Positions 60,392-64,000 of a stretch of 64,000 nt of DNA are shown one piece after another. Numbering within the stretch: position 1 is the first letter of the stretch; every line of letters begins with the position of its first letter. The stretch lies in NCBI GenBank assembly GCA_018873245.2, contig JAEMBT020000009.1:17639794-17703793 (forward strand), read 5' to 3'. The stretch comes from Archegozetes longisetosus. Its lineage: Eukaryota > Arthropoda > Arachnida > Sarcoptiformes > Trhypochthoniidae. A model generated the notes under the pieces. The model did no database searches. It worked only from the letters and a program-made list of their open reading frames with translations, and had not been told where the DNA came from. A program made the position numbers and the translations under genes.

Positions 60392-60907
60392 GATGATTGT
60401 AGATAATGTAGTTCTAATCCCAATGAAAAATGAGTTGATTTCAAGTGTACAGTAGATGTAACCTAAACTACAGATTTAAGTTAAGCATTGGAAAATGTAA
60501 ATGTTTAAATGTTCACATTCTTATGAATATTGAACTTAAGATTCGAACAGATAGTGTGATTCTAGGAAATGCAAATGTATAACGAGTTATATTGAGGATA
60601 TTACAGAGGCGTTATCCAAGGAGACAAGTACTTTAATTGCCCAAACTATCTCGAATTTCGTTCAAAACAACTTTCCTACGATTGCAATGATGAGATTAAC
60701 AACGAAATGATCACCAACATTAGCTATACTTAGGATTGTGATTGTTCATTGTTATAAGTTTGAGGAGTACCAAGTGTAGAGCAGAATTGTGACATAAAGC
60801 ACTACAAGGTGATTAACATGAGTAGATATGAGAGGAAATTATACTTTCAAAATATTATAGATAGTTTTAAGCACTTGCAAATTGGAGCGTTGCTTATTCA
60901 AAATTGA
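60392..60907 (+). pseudogene. Decayed cysteine-rich (EB/EGF-like) extracellular protein gene
   Basis: 60392-60460 reads DDCR, stop, CSSNPNEK, stop, VDFKCTVDV. The second stop is TGA where the intact gene at 62091 has TGT (Cys) in NQRCVDFKC, and the VDFK spacing is identical. After a frameshift, SIGKCKCLN (60484) and SRKCKCITSY (60561) echo SLGKCKC of that gene. From 60596 one frame with four stops continues to 60907: GYYRGVIQGDKYFNCPNYLE, YDCNDEINNEMITNISYT, DCDC, GVPSVEQNCDIKHYKVINMS and SFKHLQIGALLIQN. This last part vaguely recalls receptor L-domains, but that is speculative. Same strand, 1.2-1.7 kb upstream of the intact gene: probably a dead tandem relative. Confidence 0.45.
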
Positions 60908-62090
60908 AGGTCATTTATTATTCAGGGTTACGCGATGTGCGGTACAATGCTTAGACATGCGTTCAGTTAGTTGCAATCAAACCTCATTTCCTAAGAAAAA
61001 CGCTCAGCTTTAGAAATTTCACTTAAATCAGTTAAACTAAAGTAAATAAATATTCTCCAAATAACTGTAGCTGTTATGATGAGTTAACGCTAAGGTATTT
61101 ACGAAAAAAATCTGAGCCAGAGCCAGGCAACCAATTAAAAGTCGTTATAATCAAAAATCTAACACTAGTAAACTCATTTTACTTAGTTGAATAGTAAATG
61201 TAACAGTAACTAGTATTCTGCAAACAGTGCTCGCCAAGTTTAAACTAAAATAATATTTCATAGAATCCACTCGTATTCATGGTTATCCTTAATTATCTGT
61301 ATGATTGGAGGTGAAGTGTTCAACTTGTTCGTATCGATAAATACGTATTTTGCATAATTGCTTACCATAGTACTAAGAAATAATAATATTTTAGTTTGCT
61401 TAAGAATACTTATCAATGTCAAAATACGAACATATGATTGACAGCAATTTATTAATTTACGGTTTTGTTTAAAAATCATGTTTAAAGTGATGAGAACGAA
61501 TAAGTTTACTCAATTTGAAATTTATTTTTCTTAAGCAAAAATCTTTTAGAGGTTCAGTTAATTGAGTTAGCTCCTATCATGTTGTTTGAAACCAATGATA
61601 ATACCGAGTAAAACTTTACTTACTATCAACACTTGTTGAGAGTGCGTAGTTCATCCCTAACTTTCTAAAGTGTGTGAAAGTTTTGTAGAAAACTTGAATA
61701 TCACAACCACAAGTTTTGAAATCATTTTAATTGGAAATAATCTTTATGAATTTATTTTTAAAAACTATTCTCTCATTTATCTTGAATAGTTCTTAAATTA
61801 TATTATTTAATAACAATGAGGATAAATTGTTCCGATTAGTAACGACATACTTAACAGTAGAAAGTTAAAAGGATTACGCCTTTCACTAGCATTCGCTTCT
61901 GCTGCTTATATGGTATTTTTCAGAATATCAAATACGAATCATCATTTGGTTATTTTTAAATAATTTTTTCTCATTTCTACTATTTATGGCTGTTTTTATA
62001 GATCTGTAATTTGAAGTTTATTGAAATTAAGATACTATCAATAAGTTCTTCACATACTTTCTATCGTCTTGTGTGAACGAAGGTTTCATA
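60908..62090. other. AT-rich intergenic DNA upstream of the cysteine-rich gene
   Basis: 1.2 kb. The minus-strand frame at 61258-61479 has no motif and is judged chance. The promoter of the 62091 gene should lie near the right end, but no core element is certain. Confidence 0.5.
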
Positions 62091-63136
62091 ATGCCTCATT
62101 TTTCAATTTTATTCATTTCATACTTTTGTGTCACAATAACTCTTGGTAATTATCGATCAGACATATTTGAACTGGTGGCAAACAAATCTTCAGCTAATGA
62201 TTCTGGCAACAAATTTTTCAGTCGATTGTTTCCAAATAAAAGTTCAGTTGGAAGTTCATCTAATTATCTAAGTAATTGTGATGCAATTGCAGGAAAATAT
62301 TGTTTGGATCTAAATCAAAGGTGTGTTGACTTCAAATGTCGATGTAGTGTGAACTACAAATATAACATTCTAAGCGACAAATGTGAATATTTCGAATGTT
62401 CCAGTTCTAGTGAATGTCAAACCTACGACTATAATAGATATTGTAGTCTTGGTAAATGTAAATGTCGTAATTTCTATAAAGAGGGTTATACTAATGGACG
62501 CAAATGCATTAGAAAAATACAACATTTCGATTCACTATATAATCCTGTCGATACTCAAAATCAAAATTTCAGTAAATTTTCTATTTTTTTGAGTGGTTAT
62601 CGAATTCCTAAACTGTCGGGACTAGATAATAATTTTGTGAGTGATTTTCAAGTTTCTATACTGTCTAAAAACTATATTTAAAAAATCAGATATTTCCAAA
62701 TTTTAAATATCTATTATATCGTTTTATAGATTAAAATTTTAATCTGTTTGCATTAAAAAATAATTATCCAACAAACTTATAAAGTAGAAATTTAAAAATT
62801 AAGAAATAATTCGGTTTTAAGGAAAACATTAAAATTGAATTTTAAAATTTTTGAAGTGCATGCTTTCACATGGATAACAACGTATGGAAAGCATTAAAAA
62901 CCAATCGACTTGTATTATATTCGATTTTACAGAATCAAAATTATAGGACAGAGGTGACAAGCTTTAGGGTCAGGAGGAAAAGTTTCAAATGGCTTTGGTG
63001 TCTTGTCATGGCTCCGATTAGTGCGGTCTGTTATGTGTGTCGTAAGATGACCCGAGAAAATGATACAACTGATGCAAGTGATCAAATGCAGAGCCAACAA
63101 TTCAGAGATCCTCAAGAGAATGATCAATCTGTATAA
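62091..63136 (+). CDS. Secreted or single-pass membrane protein with two EB/EGF-like cysteine modules
   Basis: Proposed exons 62091-62636 and 62933-63136 (249 aa). The donor TTT|GTGAGT and acceptor GATTTTACAG|AAT are strong and phase 0 on both sides. ATG 62091 opens a signal peptide (residues ~1-19, MPHFSILFISYFCVTITLG). After a Ser/Asn-rich linker come two six-cysteine modules: C-x7-C-x6-C-x4-C-x1-C-x12-C and C-x5-C-x8-C-x4-C-x1-C-x13-C (motifs RCVDFKCRC and YCSLGKCKC), an EB/EGF-like pattern of extracellular adhesion or defence proteins. Exon 2 adds a basic stretch, a possible membrane segment (WLWCLVMAPISAVCYVC, ~202-218) and a polar tail. If unspliced, the frame runs to 62681 (196 aa, secreted). 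AATAAA at 63177 supports the spliced 3' end. Function unknown. A decayed relative lies at 60392. Confidence 0.7.
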
Positions 63137-63176
63137 AAATCAGATATTTATCTTCACAATATATTGGATTTTGAGT

Positions 63177-63182
63177 AATAAA
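63177..63182 (+). promoter_or_regulatory. Polyadenylation signal AATAAA
   Basis: Forty bases after the stop codon at 63134-63136, where a poly(A) signal of the cysteine-rich gene is expected. In AT-rich DNA the hexamer is common, so position is the main support. Confidence 0.4.
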
Positions 63183-63426
63183 ATTTCTTTAAGTGATTCG
63201 AATCAATTTGCTTAGACTCAAATAACTCTAGATGCTTAAACTATAATTCAATTTATAGTTTTGAATGTCATTTTAAAAATTTGACTGTCGAAATAAATGT
63301 TGTTATAAAATCCAAAAATAAAACTTGCATTTACTTAACATAATGTAGTCAGTATTAACCAATTATGATCTCTGTATAAATACTCAGATATTGACAATGA
63401 CTTGAATATGTCATATTTTAGAACAT

Positions 63427-63660
63427 ATGTGGAGTTTTGTAGACTCTGTTATTAGCTCTAAGGGAAAGATGCAACTTAAGGGCCATACAGTTTATAGACG
63501 TGGACCCCTAAGTGCATATGAAACTTTACTTCAAAAATGTACGATAGAGAAAATAAAAAATAATATATATGATGACCTTAACGCAAAAGGGAATCCTTCC
63601 TATATTAGTGTTGAGATAAAAAGTTGCAGTTTGTATTTGTTTAAAGTAAAGCTATATTAA
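63427..63660 (+). CDS. Possible exon of an unrecognised gene
   Basis: 77 codons open from ATG 63427 (MWSFVDSVISSKGKMQLKG) to TAA 63658-63660. Just upstream, CATATTTTAG ending at 63421 is a plausible acceptor. Near the end, TTTAAA|GTAAAG could be a donor, so it may be an internal exon of a gene continuing beyond 64000. Composition (RRGPLSAYETLLQKCTIEKI, DDLNAKGNPSYISVEIK) is more balanced than nearby chance frames, but no domain or signal peptide is visible. It could also be an extra 3' exon of the preceding gene, though AATAAA lies between. Confidence 0.3.
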   Translation: MWSFVDSVISSKGKMQLKGHTVYRRGPLSAYETLLQKCTIEKIKNNIYDDLNAKGNPSYISVEIKSCSLYLFKVKLY

Positions 63661-64000
63661 TGTTCTCTATTAATCACAAGCACTTTATAACCGATTATAT
63701 ATTTTTTAACTATTAATCAATATTTACATGACCTACACTTGTTTGTAAAAAATTTAAATAAATATCACTTTTGTTCAATAATTATAACATAGGAAGAAAA
63801 AGAAAGGTTGATCCAGAAAACTGGCAAAAAAATAAAAGATAGAAGCTTCGGAATTCTGTATGAATCTTATGTTAATCAAAAGTGCTTTAATTTATCATTT
63901 TTCGAATGATAGGATAAACAATACAAAGCTATTTCTGGTAAAATCGTCAACAAACAAATTATTAGTAAATTAAATACATGCTATAAAAATTATTGTTGTA
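63661..64000. other. AT-rich DNA to the window edge
   Basis: 340 bp, nothing recognisable. Confidence 0.5.

Overview
The window looks like nuclear DNA of an arthropod. Four things point that way: it is strongly AT-rich (roughly 70% by eye), it has interstitial (TTAGG)n telomere-type tracts, it has one ionotropic-receptor (IR) gene with introns of only 53-58 bp, and it carries many damaged Class I and Class II transposons. The tiny introns, small IR and AT-richness would suit a mite, but that is inference; nothing here fixes the species. Most of the 64 kb is gene-poor AT-rich DNA without recognisable coding content.

Layout. 1-4.8 kb: an RNase H remnant of a non-LTR retrotransposon next to a TTAGG tract, a GC-richer LTR-like island, two decayed hAT transposase tails on opposite strands, and a complete but inactive 1,310-bp mariner element of DD37E type with TIRs and TA target-site duplications. 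4.8-15.9 kb: AT-rich DNA with a (GA)16 microsatellite and a MITE fragment. 15.9-22.4 kb: a transposon island with a nearly intact hAT transposase (preceded by CCTCG repeats and a tRNA-like sequence), a 1,200-bp non-autonomous hAT-type element with a perfect 8-bp target duplication, a MULE transposase tail, and a 1,479-bp element with ~395-bp terminal inverted repeats around a coiled-coil ORF1-like gene. 22.4-51.7 kb: mostly empty AT-rich DNA with a 619-bp internally deleted hAT, two TA-flanked MITEs and one more TTAGG tract.

51.7-64 kb is the only gene-bearing part. A four-exon IR-family receptor gene lies on the minus strand (52.0-53.5 kb) between two direct repeats. Two more MITEs follow, then two unidentified decayed coding stretches (55.6 and 57.9 kb) and a decayed mariner tail (59.3 kb). 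At 60.4-60.9 kb is a decayed cysteine-rich gene, and at 62.1-63.1 kb an apparently intact gene for a secreted or membrane protein with two six-cysteine EB/EGF-like modules. A possible further exon is at 63.4 kb.

The genes do not form a pathway. The window is best read as a gene-poor stretch with successive transposon insertions, plus a small cluster of rapidly evolving extracellular-facing genes at its right end. The least ordinary items are the long-TIR element with a retrotransposon-like ORF (20919-22397), the 1,200-bp hAT derivative with GC-rich repeated ends, and the cysteine-rich gene with its decayed upstream relative.
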